From Brevibacillus massiliensis (GTDB taxonomy: Bacteria > Bacillota > Bacilli > Brevibacillales > Brevibacillaceae): a stretch of 52,308 nucleotides of DNA. The stretch's first letter is position 1. Every line of letters begins with the position of its first letter. The notes beneath the pieces were generated by a model. The model did not search any database. It saw only the letters and a list, made by a program, of their open reading frames with translations, and was not told the origin of the DNA. The stretch lies in contig NZ_HE978536.1 of assembly GCF_000311785.1 (NCBI RefSeq), positions 1-52,308 on the forward strand, written 5' to 3'. Of this stretch, positions 23,949 through 31,848 are shown piece after piece. The translations under genes were made by a program, and so were the position numbers.

Positions 23949-25478
23949 TTATTGAAAGACCGGCTCGGCGAATTGGGCTAACTTTTCCTTCGAGCTCTTG
24001 TCGACATCAGCGTGCAGGCTGTTGCCGTGGGCGTCCATTGTGACGATGGCAGCAAAGCCTTTCACCCGCAGATGCCACATCGCTTCCGGGATCCCGAATT
24101 CCATCAGGTCGACGCCTTCCACTTTTTCAATGCAGTCCGCGTAATACTGGGCGGCACCGCCGATCGCGTTGAGGTAGACGGCTCCGTGCTCTTCCAATGC
24201 CTTCAGCGTCTTCGGCCCCATGCCGCCCTTGCCGATGACGGCGCGGATGCCAAATTTCTTGATGATATCGCCCTGATACGGCTCCTCGCGGATGCTCGTT
24301 GTCGGTCCGGCTGCCTTCACATGCCACTCTCCCGCCTCGTCTTTCAGCATGACAGGACCGCAGTGGTAGATGACGCCGCCGTTCAGATCGACCGGGCTGT
24401 CGTGATCCATCAAATACTTGTGCAGCGCATCGCGTCCGGTGTGCATCAATCCGTTGATGATGACGACATCACCCACCTTCAGGCTGCGGATCTGCTCTTC
24501 GGAAATCGGCGCCTGCAGCACGACTTCGCGCCGCTCTTGTGTGCTGGCTGGTTCCGCTGCACTGGTGTCCATCGGAACGACTTCGTCTTTGTACAGATAC
24601 TGCTTGATTTCCCCTGTTTTCGCGTCGAGGCGCACACCCTGGCGGCGGAAAGCCCAGCAGTTGTAAGCGACAGAGACGAAGAAGCTGGCCGGCAGTCGGT
24701 TTTCTACGCCAATCTTGCAGCCGAGCAGGGTGGTGTTGCCGCCAAAGCCCATGGTGCCAATGCCCAATTCGTTTGCCTTGTCCATGATGTACGCTTCCAG
24801 TTCAGCCAACTTCGGATTCGGATTTACGTCGTCTACCCGGCGGAACAACTGGTGCTTGGCCAAGGCATAACCGGATGTCCGGTCGCCGCCGATCCCTACT
24901 CCGATAAAACCGGCGCTGCAGCCCTGGCCTTGCGCCTGGTAGACCGCGTGCAGGATGCACTTGCGAATTCCATCCAGATCGCGCCCTGCTTTGCCAAGCC
25001 CCTCCAGCTCGCAGGGAAGCGAGTATTGAATGTTCTTGTTCTCGCAGCCGCCTCCTTTTAGAATCAGGCGGATCTCGATATCCTCTTCTTCCCACTGTTC
25101 AAAGTGAATCACCGGAGTACCCGGACCCAGGTTGTCCCCGGTGTTTTCACCCGTCAGCGAATCGACGGAATTCGTCCGCAGTTTGCCCAATTTGGTCGCT
25201 TTGGCCACTGCTTCATGGATCGCTTTTTTAATCGTAATCTGGTTGACGCCCACCGGTGTCTTGATTTCAAAAGTAGGCATCCCGGTGTCCTGGCAAATCG
25301 GCGAGACGTTTTCCTCCGCCATGGTAATATTGGTTGCTATGGTGGAGAGAGACAGGGCGGAACGCGTACCTGCGTCTTCCTTGCGCTTCGCTTCATTTAT
25401 CGCGCGGCGCACATCAGGCGGCAGATTGGTTGACGTTTCCGTAATCAATTCGAGCAGACTCTCATTCAACTTTTCCAT
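23949..25478 (-). CDS. Class I fumarate hydratase (4Fe-4S, alpha-beta fusion)
   Basis: TCA-cycle enzyme hydrating fumarate to malate with an oxygen-sensitive 4Fe-4S cluster. 509 residues, single chain joining the alpha part (about 1-285; cluster cysteines in ICQDTGMP, GGCENKN and TTLLGCKIG) and the beta part (about 330-505; GDVVIINGLMHTGRDALHK, IGKGGMG). Fusion resembles FumA/FumB of E. coli, whereas B. subtilis relies on the unrelated class II enzyme. ATG at 25478 follows AAGGAG by 4 nt. Single-gene unit between its own promoter and a strong terminator. Confidence 0.94.
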   Translation of the reverse strand: MEKLNESLLELITETSTNLPPDVRRAINEAKRKEDAGTRSALSLSTIATNITMAEENVSPICQDTGMPTFEIKTPVGVNQITIKKAIHEAVAKATKLGKLRTNSVDSLTGENTGDNLGPGTPVIHFEQWEEEDIEIRLILKGGGCENKNIQYSLPCELEGLGKAGRDLDGIRKCILHAVYQAQGQGCSAGFIGVGIGGDRTSGYALAKHQLFRRVDDVNPNPKLAELEAYIMDKANELGIGTMGFGGNTTLLGCKIGVENRLPASFFVSVAYNCWAFRRQGVRLDAKTGEIKQYLYKDEVVPMDTSAAEPASTQERREVVLQAPISEEQIRSLKVGDVVIINGLMHTGRDALHKYLMDHDSPVDLNGGVIYHCGPVMLKDEAGEWHVKAAGPTTSIREEPYQGDIIKKFGIRAVIGKGGMGPKTLKALEEHGAVYLNAIGGAAQYYADCIEKVEGVDLMEFGIPEAMWHLRVKGFAAIVTMDAHGNSLHADVDKSSKEKLAQFAEPVFQ

Positions 25479-25518
25479 CCATGACGCTCCTTATAAGTAG
25501 AATCAGTACATAACTTCT

Positions 25519-25546
25519 ATTATACCATATCGGGCAGTATCTTGAA
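25519..25546 (-). promoter_or_regulatory. Promoter of the fumarase gene
   Basis: Minus strand: TTCAAG (25541-25546), 16-nt spacer, TATAAT (25519-25524) preceded by TGG, an extended -10. It is about 40 nt ahead of the start codon. Nothing else recognised in 25547-25746. Confidence 0.65.
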
Positions 25547-25746
25547 CTGCTCCCTGAAACGTTTTCCGCGTTTCCACGTCTCGTCAAATAAGGACAATTT
25601 CTTCTACTACAGCAAAACTCCCATCTGTGTTAAGATGGATTATGTCCCTCTACCTGTACTTGGCCCAGCCAGGCATACTGTGACCATCTCCCGCCCGGCG
25701 GGTACGAAATAGAATTCCCTCGACTGGAAAGGATGTGCGCACCCTT

Positions 25747-26439
25747 ATGGGATTGCTGGATTTTAATGCCGTTTCGGTTTTGAGCGGTGTTGCGGCTGTA
25801 CTGCTTGTCGCATTTTTGCGCTTACACTGGCCTTTTCGCTTTCAATACATGGGCCTTTTGTGGAAAAAGAACCCTGACCGCCTGATGCGGTGGCTGGAAA
25901 AGTCTTACCAAAAAAACCGTTCCCGTACCGTCGCAATGCTGGATAAGTCGACGTGCGAAATAATGGCAGGCAATTATGAAGGGGCGGAAAAATTCATCGT
26001 TGAGGGGTTGACTGCTTGCAAGGAGACTCCCACTTTGTTTAATCAAGCGATGGTTCACTACTTGTTCTACAATCTGGCCACTGTCTACTTCTACTCCGGA
26101 AAATACGAAGAGGCGCTGGATGTAGCCTTTCGCGTATTTGAACGGGACCGCAGACTGATGGGCGCGCTGGGTGTTGTCATCTGCGCCCATGCCCGGCTCG
26201 GCGATGTGCAAGGCGCGATTGAAGCACTGCGCATTTTGCCGGAAAAAAGGGGGCAAAAAGAGCTGCGACTGTTCTGTCAGGCAGAAATCTCCGCCGCCAA
26301 AGGGGATTACCAGCAGGCGGTCTGGCAGATTAAACAAATCTTTGCCCTTCCCTACTCTCGGACGATGCATTTGCACCGGGGCCAGTTGGAGAAGCGGCTG
26401 GAAGAATGGACGAAACAGGCCTCATCCCATGCAGGGTGA
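25747..26439 (+). CDS. Membrane-anchored TPR-like protein
   Basis: 230 residues. An N-terminal hydrophobic segment (about 8-25, VSVLSGVAAVLLVAFLRL) anchors a cytosolic helical repeat domain. Helix pairs resembling tetratricopeptide repeats run from about 60 to 225 (AGNYEGAEKFIVEGL, SGKYEEALDVAFRVF, LGDVQGAIEALRIL, KGDYQQAVWQIKQIF). It probably scaffolds protein contacts; partner unknown. ATG at 25747 chosen; an upstream GTG in frame sits only 2 nt after AAAGGA, and either start is possible. Confidence 0.75.
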   Translation: MGLLDFNAVSVLSGVAAVLLVAFLRLHWPFRFQYMGLLWKKNPDRLMRWLEKSYQKNRSRTVAMLDKSTCEIMAGNYEGAEKFIVEGLTACKETPTLFNQAMVHYLFYNLATVYFYSGKYEEALDVAFRVFERDRRLMGALGVVICAHARLGDVQGAIEALRILPEKRGQKELRLFCQAEISAAKGDYQQAVWQIKQIFALPYSRTMHLHRGQLEKRLEEWTKQASSHAG

Positions 26440-26448
26440 GGTCTCTTT

Positions 26449-27138
26449 CTATGTAGTTACCACTTGCAGCACTTGCCGCAAAAATTCCTGGATCTCCCCT
26501 TTCAGCACAGTGCCGTGTCCAGTCGCCAAGTACTCGCTCGGCCAGAGGGAAAGCAGCCGGATGCCCTCGGCAAATCCTTTCACTTTATCCGGATGCTTGA
26601 TTTTCCATTTTTTAACAAATTTAAGAAAGGCACTTCGTCTTTCCGCTTCGTAACCGATGCCCGCTCCGAGCGGTTCCCCGTAAAAGCTGAGGTGATCCCC
26701 TGTAAAACAAACTTTGCTCTCCGGGTCAAAAAAGGCAACGGAACCTGCCGTATGTGAAGGGAGCTGATGGAAAAACAAGTGCGGCACCTTTCCCTTGCTC
26801 CCGGTAAAGGTATGGCCAAACAGAGTCTGGGAGAAATCGTCCAGTTCAAAAAAATCGTCCAGGTGTATCCAATTGTTTCGGGATGGAAAGATCTCGACGT
26901 TTCCGATGTGATCGGGGTGCCGATGGGTGCAGTACACGCATTCAATGGCGTCGTTTACCGCGCCGATCTCTTGCAAGGCCTGTTGGACATAGGAACGGTG
27001 TTTGCGCAAATTAGTGTCGATCAGTACAAAACGGTTGCCTTTTGCGATCACATAGTTGTTAATATAGCTGTTCCAGGCATCCTCGTAAGTGAGGATCGCC
27101 CAGACGTTTGTGGTGATTTGAAACGTGGTGTGAGTCAA
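26449..27138 (-). CDS. Metallo-beta-lactamase-fold hydrolase
   Basis: 229 residues. Metal motif THRHPDHIG (HxHxDH variant: H-R-H-P-D-H), later SHTAGSVAFF (His), CFTGDHLS (Asp) and ATGHGTVL (His) complete the binuclear site. N-terminal WNSYINNYVI strand pattern is typical of glyoxalase II/YqjP-like groups. Substrate unknown. The start is TTG at 27138, 6-8 nt after GAGGAG. Convergent with the TPR gene with a 9-nt gap. Confidence 0.88.
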   Translation of the reverse strand: MTHTTFQITTNVWAILTYEDAWNSYINNYVIAKGNRFVLIDTNLRKHRSYVQQALQEIGAVNDAIECVYCTHRHPDHIGNVEIFPSRNNWIHLDDFFELDDFSQTLFGHTFTGSKGKVPHLFFHQLPSHTAGSVAFFDPESKVCFTGDHLSFYGEPLGAGIGYEAERRSAFLKFVKKWKIKHPDKVKGFAEGIRLLSLWPSEYLATGHGTVLKGEIQEFLRQVLQVVTT

Positions 27139-27331
27139 GTTCAGCTCCTCTCCTCTCCCTTATATTCAGTCCCTCCGCTTCCGCAATCATTGTTTATCTC
27201 TCCTATTATACATGATCTGGTGAAAAAAGGCTTCACGAATTGCCGATCGATTCACAGTGGACGACTCCGGTACTTCAATTATCTGTAAAAATTCAGGATT
27301 CATTCAGACGTTTCCCTGCCAAAGCCAAAAA

Positions 27332-27370
27332 GAAAAAAGGACGCCAACTCGGTAAAAAGAGCGGCGTCTT
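27332..27370 (-). terminator. Terminator of the Pro/His-rich gene
   Basis: Minus strand GACGCC (27363-27368) pairs with GGCGTC (27340-27345), followed by CTTTTTTC. Immediately downstream of the coat-like gene. Confidence 0.8.
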
Positions 27371-27376
27371 GACCTG

Positions 27377-27874
27377 CTATCCACGGCTGCTTGACGACGA
27401 GGAACAGGCGCAGCGGCCCCAGCGGTGCCCGGAGTAGTGCGAACTGCTGTCCATGCCGTAGCACTTCGAGTAGTAATGATACATGCGGTCCCGATGGTGC
27501 ATGTAGTGTTTGTAGTACATCCGGTATTTTTTCGGATGGTGGCGGTGTTTGTGGCATTTGTATTCGTAGTACTGCATTTGGTCCATATGGAAGTAATACT
27601 TGTAAATGTGGATGTCTACCTCCACTTTCGGTTTCGGCATGACCGGCTTCTCGTGTTTGGGCGGTTTCATCGGCGGCGGCGGTGGCGGCGGATTGATCGG
27701 CCGCATCGGTTCTTTGAGATGTTTGGGCGGCGGGTTGGGAGGCAGATTGGGCGGTATGTTAGGTGGAATGTTAGGCGGTATATTGGGCGGCACCTTATGA
27801 TGTTTGGGCGGTGGCGGAGGCGTTACGGACTCCGGCGGCGGTACCGGTTTTTTATGTTCCACGCGATAACACAT
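27377..27874 (-). CDS. Pro-, His- and Tyr-rich low-complexity protein, probable spore coat
   Basis: 165 residues of extreme composition. The first half is proline-rich with the tandem unit PPNI (PPNIPPNIPPNIPPNLPPNP) and poly-Pro runs (NPPPPPPPMKPP). The second half is packed with Tyr, His, Lys and Met (HIYKYYFHMDQMQYYEY, YYKHYMHHRDRMYHYY) and ends with ACSSSSSSRG. Such Tyr/His/Lys-rich proteins are frequent among cross-linked Bacillales coat proteins, which suggests this role. No signal peptide. Start uncertain: ATG at 27874 abuts an AGAAAGG site, and GTG at 27862 sits 11 nt from it. Confidence 0.72.
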   Translation of the reverse strand: MCYRVEHKKPVPPPESVTPPPPPKHHKVPPNIPPNIPPNIPPNLPPNPPPKHLKEPMRPINPPPPPPPMKPPKHEKPVMPKPKVEVDIHIYKYYFHMDQMQYYEYKCHKHRHHPKKYRMYYKHYMHHRDRMYHYYSKCYGMDSSSHYSGHRWGRCACSSSSSSRG

Positions 27875-28081
27875 CCTTTCTGGTTATTAACACAGTACAT
27901 GGTATGACATTTACCCCTTGCAAGAAACGACACTTGCCTATTTATCACGAAATGCCTGTGCCCTTTTTTTTCGTTGAAGCAAATTCTGCATTTTATCCTA
28001 TCGACAAAAGGAAAACCAAGGCCGCCGCCTTCAACGACACCCGCCGTTCGAGAAAAACGGGCCGGACATCGCAAAAGGCCA

Positions 28082-28109
28082 TTGACGTCTGGAAAAGGTG
28101 TATTACAAT
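28082..28109 (+). promoter_or_regulatory. Sigma-A-like promoter ahead of hutH leader
   Basis: -35 TTGACG (28082-28087), 16-nt spacer, -10 TACAAT (28104-28109). The transcript would begin near 28116, about 217 nt before the hutH start. Confidence 0.6.
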
Positions 28110-28142
28110 GAAGGGTAAGATCTGAAAAGCGGGGAAGGAAAA

Positions 28143-28217
28143 ATGCATAGGAAGCGGCATACCATTGGTAAAAACCGCATATTGGCCCATGTTGAGAGGT
28201 TAGGAATTCGTTCCTAA
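28143..28217 (+). CDS. Leader ORF upstream of hutH (24 residues)
   Basis: MHRKRHTIGKNRILAHVERL... with four extra residues to a TAA at 28217. Its start lies close behind GGGGAAGGA. Composition is basic with three histidines. Its stop codon lies inside the 3' arm of the downstream terminator, so a ribosome finishing it would prevent the hairpin from forming. Whether it is translated is unknown. Confidence 0.4.
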   Translation: MHRKRHTIGKNRILAHVERLGIRS

Positions 28218-28230
28218 CCTCTTCTTTTTT
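28194..28230 (+). terminator. Attenuator-like terminator between promoter and hutH
   Basis: Perfect 11-bp stem (GAGGTTAGGAA with its complement) around TTCG, followed by CTTCTTTTTT. It lies about 80 nt after the putative start and 100 nt before hutH, so it would end leader transcripts unless overridden. Confidence 0.85.
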
Positions 28231-28332
28231 GGGTTCTCTGCTCTGCTAAAGCAATCAAGCCGCTTATAGACGCGGTACGGCGGACAAGTTTCCCTGCCGT
28301 TTAAGACAAGATAATGATGAGGAGGAATCAAG

Positions 28333-29826
28333 ATGATTACCTTGCAAGGAGATCGATTGACAATTGAGGAGGTCACCGCAGTCGCTCGGCAGCATGCGCA
28401 AATTGCGCTGACGAACACGGCGATCGCCCGTATCCAGCGTTCGCGCCGGATGGTGGAGAACATGGTAGATGAACAAAAGGTGGTCTACGGAATCACGACC
28501 GGCTTCGGCAAATTTTCCGATGTCCTCATCTCCCGTGATGATGTCAGCCGCCTGCAGGAAAACCTGATCATGAGCCATGCATGCGGAATGGGCGATCCTT
28601 ATCCGGAGGAAGTCGTCCGCGCCATGATGGTGCTGCGGGTGAACGCTCTGGCCAAAGGTTTCTCCGGCATCCGGCTGGAGACGATTCAACTGCTGGTGGA
28701 GATGTGCAATCGCGGGGTGCACCCGGTCATCCCGCAGCAAGGCTCGCTTGGCGCCAGCGGAGATTTGGCTCCGCTCGCCCACCTCGTCCTGGTCATGCTG
28801 GGAAAAGGTGCGGCAGTCCACAAAGGGAAACGCTTGCCCGGAGCCGATGCCATGCGTGCCGCCGGGCTGTCGCCCATTCGGCTCGAAGCCAAGGAGGGGC
28901 TCGCCTTGATCAACGGAACGCAGGCGATGACCGCGCTGCTCAGCCTGGCCCTGTACGACGCCAGGATCGCCGTGGAAAGCGCGGAAGTGATCGCCGCGAT
29001 GACCGTGGAGGCGCTGCGGGGAATCCCGAAGGCGTTTGATCCGCAGCTGCAGTCCGTCCGTTCCCATCCCGGCCAGCAAACGACCGCCAGCCGGCTGCTC
29101 TCACATCTGGAGGGAAGCACGCGGACCAGCGGACAGGGAGAGCTGCGCGTACAGGACGCCTACAGTCTGCGCTGCATCCCGCAGGTTCACGGTGCCGTCC
29201 GGGATACGCTGGAGCACGTCTGGCAAACCGTACAGCGTGAATGCAACAGTGTGACAGACAATCCCATTCTGTTTCCGGATACGGGTGACGTGATTTCAGG
29301 AGGCAATTTCCACGGTCAGCCGATGGCCTTCGCCGCTGATTTTCTGGCCATTGCCACAGCGGAGCTGGCCAATATTTCCGAGCGGCGGACGGAAAGACTG
29401 GTCAACCCGCAGCTAAGCGGACTGCCCGCCTTTCTGACAGAAAGAGGCGGCCTTCATTCCGGATTCATGATCGCACAGTACGCGGCTGCCTCGATCGTCT
29501 CCGAGAACAAGGTGCTGTGCCACCCCGCCTCGGTAGACTCCATCCCGTCTTCGGCCAATCAGGAGGATCACGTCAGCATGGGCACCACAGCCGCCCGCAA
29601 ACTGAGAACCGTGGTGGACAATGTATTCCGTGTACTGGCGATTGAGTATCTGGCAGCGGCACAGGCACTCGATTTCGGCGAGGGAACAATGGGTCGTGGC
29701 ACAGAGCGCGCCTACAAGGAACTGCGCCAGGTGATCAGCCGCCTCGACCACGACAGGGAAATGCATCCGGACTTAGCCAGGGCGGAAGAGCTGCTCAAGG
29801 CAGGGAAGCTGGCCTGGATGTTGTGA
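28333..29826 (+). CDS. hutH: Histidine ammonia-lyase
   Basis: First enzyme of histidine degradation, removing ammonia to give urocanate; cytosolic tetramer. 497 residues. The self-forming MIO cofactor triad Ala141-Ser142-Gly143 lies in GSLGASGDLAPL. Other active-site motifs are YGITTGFGKF near 54, GNFHGQPMAF and SANQEDHVSMG. ATG follows GAGGAGGAA. No other hut gene (hutU, hutI, hutG, hutP) is in the window. Expression may be controlled by the leader terminator upstream. Identity is firm, though PAL/TAL relatives share the fold. Confidence 0.94.
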   Translation: MITLQGDRLTIEEVTAVARQHAQIALTNTAIARIQRSRRMVENMVDEQKVVYGITTGFGKFSDVLISRDDVSRLQENLIMSHACGMGDPYPEEVVRAMMVLRVNALAKGFSGIRLETIQLLVEMCNRGVHPVIPQQGSLGASGDLAPLAHLVLVMLGKGAAVHKGKRLPGADAMRAAGLSPIRLEAKEGLALINGTQAMTALLSLALYDARIAVESAEVIAAMTVEALRGIPKAFDPQLQSVRSHPGQQTTASRLLSHLEGSTRTSGQGELRVQDAYSLRCIPQVHGAVRDTLEHVWQTVQRECNSVTDNPILFPDTGDVISGGNFHGQPMAFAADFLAIATAELANISERRTERLVNPQLSGLPAFLTERGGLHSGFMIAQYAAASIVSENKVLCHPASVDSIPSSANQEDHVSMGTTAARKLRTVVDNVFRVLAIEYLAAAQALDFGEGTMGRGTERAYKELRQVISRLDHDREMHPDLARAEELLKAGKLAWML

Positions 29827-29903
29827 AACCGGGCAGAGTTGGGTAGAATAGGATCGTCCTGGAAAGAGAAAACCGAGATTATGAAAGAGGATTGGAGAGA
29901 ATC

Positions 29904-30413
29904 ATGCAAGCAAAACCGATAAGTGGTTCCCGGACCTACATGACCGACATCGTCTTTCCCCCGGATACCAACTTTCACGGCACCATCTTTGGCGGCAAAG
30001 TGATGGCCTACATCGACAGGATTTCCAGCATCGCCGCCATGCGCCACTGCCGCCAAGGTGTCGTCACCGCATCGACGGACAGCCTGGACTTTTTAAACCC
30101 GATCCGCGTCGGGCAAGCGATCAGTTTGGAAGCTTTTGTCACGTGGACACACAAAACGTCGATGGAAATTTTTGTGAAAGTTGAGTCCGAAGACCTGTTA
30201 ACCGGCGAGCGGCTGTTAACAGCCACCTCATACCTGACCTTTGTCGCCGTCGACAAGGACGGGAAGGCGATCCCCGTCCCGCCCGTCTACCCGGAAACGG
30301 AAGAAGAGAAGTTCCACTTTAACAGCGCTCCCGAACGCTTCAAGCTTCGCCAACAGCGGCGCGCCCACCGCAAGGAACACCAGCAGTTCTACGCTCCGAG
30401 CCAGGTGAGATAA
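29904..30413 (+). CDS. Acyl-CoA thioesterase, hotdog fold
   Basis: 169 residues of the YkhA/BFIT-like acyl-CoA hydrolase group, which release free fatty acids from acyl-CoA. Conserved FPPDTNFHGTIFGGKVMAYID (split here as FPPDTNFHG and GGKVMAYID) holds the hotdog helix; VTASTDSLDFLNPI and TSYLTFVAVD complete the fold. C-terminal RQQRRAHRKEHQ is basic. ATG 29904 has GGAGA five nt before; an upstream TTG is possible. 77 nt after hutH with the same orientation, perhaps partly co-transcribed. Confidence 0.9.
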   Translation: MQAKPISGSRTYMTDIVFPPDTNFHGTIFGGKVMAYIDRISSIAAMRHCRQGVVTASTDSLDFLNPIRVGQAISLEAFVTWTHKTSMEIFVKVESEDLLTGERLLTATSYLTFVAVDKDGKAIPVPPVYPETEEEKFHFNSAPERFKLRQQRRAHRKEHQQFYAPSQVR

Positions 30414-30422
30414 AGGCAAAAG

Positions 30423-30456
30423 GAAGACCGTCCGACTTCATATCGGAACGGTCTTC
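30423..30456 (+). terminator. Hairpin after the thioesterase gene
   Basis: GAAGACCGT pairs with ACGGTCTTC with an inner CGA/CGG-type loop. T-run is weak. Confidence 0.65.
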
Positions 30457-30509
30457 GTCTGTTCGGCCGGTACTTAACAGCCGTTTTCCTTTCATTTGTT
30501 TTCGAGAAA

Positions 30510-30719
30510 TTACTTTGCCCGCGGAATCTCCGCCTCATCCAGGTGCTCAATGACAAGCGGAATATGCGGATGAATCTTCGCCAAACTTTGCAGATAAGGA
30601 TCGTAATTAAGTTTCCCCAATCCCGGAGCAGGCAGTTCAACAGCACCTGCGCCCCTGAACGCAAAGATCTGGAGGCATTCATGCTCGGTCGGGCCGGCGA
30701 TCCGGCACCTGAACTGCAA
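30510..30719 (-). pseudogene. C-terminal remnant of a sugar phosphate isomerase/epimerase
   Basis: About 55 recognisable residues: GAVELPAPGLGKLNYDPYLQ, then SLAKIHPHIPLVIEHLDEAE and a stop. This matches the closing strand and helix of xylose-isomerase-like TIM barrels (pattern GxGxLDYxxYLxxL...PLIIEHL). The rest of the barrel (about 200 residues) is absent. The coding similarity stops close to the IS3-like inverted ends at 30710-30756, which probably mark how the front was lost. Confidence 0.6.
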
Positions 30720-30756
30720 CTCCCATTGTTGTGTCTAACAATTGGGGTGCAGTTCA
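30710..30756. repeat. Head-to-head IS3-like terminal inverted repeats
   Basis: TGTCTAACAATTGGGGTGCAG at 30732-30752 continues TTCA and looks like a left end of an IS3-family element (TGTC..AA...GGGGT.AGT pattern). Directly to its left, 30710-30731 (TGAACTGCAACTCCCATTGTTG) is a near-complementary copy in opposite orientation. No transposase remains on either side. Confidence 0.55.
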
Positions 30757-30791
30757 ACCATGAAATCGACGGTTCTTGATGACTTGTTTCG

Positions 30792-31109
30792 CTATTCGAT
30801 CACAAGCTCCGCTTCGGTGCCGAAGATGCGCAGCTGTCCGCCATCCAGCACCCCCAGATCCTCTTCCTCCGCAGGGATTTCCATCAAAAGTTCGAGCACT
30901 TGCTCTCCCTCTGCCTCAAAGAGCAGAAACAGATCCTTTCCCGCAAAATCCCCCTCTGTCAAGGACACCTGTTTAAGCACCGCCTGAAATTCCGTCACGG
31001 TTTCGTCTTCCTCTTCACCCTCCCACTGGGTAAAGGTGATTTGTGCGGGCCTGTCTGTAAATTGCTCCTGCAGCGTATGCAGCAGCTGCTGATGCGTCTG
31101 GATTTCCAT
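30792..31109 (-). CDS. Unknown acidic protein, 105 residues
   Basis: Highly acidic (Glu/Asp-rich, e.g. EGEEEDETVTEF and EIPAEEEDLG), soluble, predicted alpha/beta. The strand-like segments (AQITFTQW, DLFLLFEAEGEQVLELLMEI, QLRIFGTEAELVIE) suggest a compact beta domain resembling DUF1292-type proteins, but I cannot confirm a family. ATG follows GAGGAGG by 6 nt. It lies 12 nt downstream of the methyltransferase gene on the same strand, so likely the same operon. Confidence 0.68.
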   Translation of the reverse strand: MEIQTHQQLLHTLQEQFTDRPAQITFTQWEGEEEDETVTEFQAVLKQVSLTEGDFAGKDLFLLFEAEGEQVLELLMEIPAEEEDLGVLDGGQLRIFGTEAELVIE

Positions 31110-31121
31110 CGGCGTCCTCCT

Positions 31122-31730
31122 CTATTTGACTGCCAAAATGCACACGTACTTGTTTCCGCTGGTCTCTAGTGACTGGTCGAACGTCTTGAATCCGGCTTCC
31201 CGGTAGTACTGTTCCAATTCTTCAGGGCGGTAGCAGCGGTGGTAGAGCGAATTGCGGTAGAATTCATCTTCCCCCTGCAGATAGGAAGCGAAGAACACAC
31301 CGCCTGTTTTCAAAATGCGCCGCACCTCCTGCAGCGTTTGCCGCAGATCGGCCGTCGTCACGTAGAAGAGCGAGCCATTCGCCCATACTCCGTCGAAACT
31401 GTCCGGCTCAAACGGCAGCGCGCGAAAATCTCCTTGCCAAAAGGGAACGCCGGCCACGAGCCGCTTGGCCTCCGCCAGCATCACTTCGCTGATATCCAAT
31501 CCCTGCACATCCAACATGTGCCGCTTCAACCGCAGGGAATCAATCCCGACTCCGCAGCCTACATCGAGCACACGTCCGCCGGCCAATAACATTTGAAATC
31601 CTGGCAGCGCCAGCTTCGCCATATGATCCAACTCTTCCACTTCAGTGGCAGACGTTCCTAGCCGATCAAATGTCTCTTTATTTTGGTTGACGTAGTCGCC
31701 CATATCCTCCAAGGGGATGGTACTTGCCAC
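31122..31730 (-). CDS. Class I SAM-dependent methyltransferase
   Basis: 202 residues. SAM motif I is VLDVGCGVGIDSLRL (about 54-68), motif II DVQGLDISEVML, then GDFRALPFEPDSFDGVWANGS and the late VRRILKTGGVFFAS. This is the Methyltransf_11/25 layout with a small-molecule-type core and no extra domain, so the substrate is unknown. GTG start at 31730 sits in a purine-rich GGGGGAAGAGGG run; an internal ATG ten codons later has GGAGG too close. Confidence 0.88.
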   Translation of the reverse strand: MASTIPLEDMGDYVNQNKETFDRLGTSATEVEELDHMAKLALPGFQMLLAGGRVLDVGCGVGIDSLRLKRHMLDVQGLDISEVMLAEAKRLVAGVPFWQGDFRALPFEPDSFDGVWANGSLFYVTTADLRQTLQEVRRILKTGGVFFASYLQGEDEFYRNSLYHRCYRPEELEQYYREAGFKTFDQSLETSGNKYVCILAVK

Positions 31731-31821
31731 CCCTCTTCCCCCTTCCCAACGGTACTTCTCTTATCTTACCATCTTTTTGCTGATTTGTTACCGGCATGCT
31801 GCGCTTTTTGCCCGAAGGCGC

Positions 31822-31848
31822 AAAAAAAGCACCAAGACCGGTGCTTTA
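31822..31848 (-). terminator. Terminator of the pterin dehydratase gene
   Basis: Minus strand AAGCACC pairs with GGTGCTT, followed by a run of seven T. It overlaps the stop codon of the gene. Confidence 0.85.

Noticed and set aside
24012-25061. Long plus-strand ORF (349 codons) opposite the fumarase gene
   Set aside because: Antisense shadow of a clearly conserved enzyme; no domain and no ribosome site.
27720-27790. Tandem 9-12 bp repeats that look like a short CRISPR or satellite
   Set aside because: They are in-frame codons for the PPNI repeats of the coat-like protein; no spacers of constant length.
27811-28125. 104-codon plus-strand ORF upstream of hutH
   Set aside because: Overlaps the Pro-rich gene and the hutH promoter; no ribosome site.
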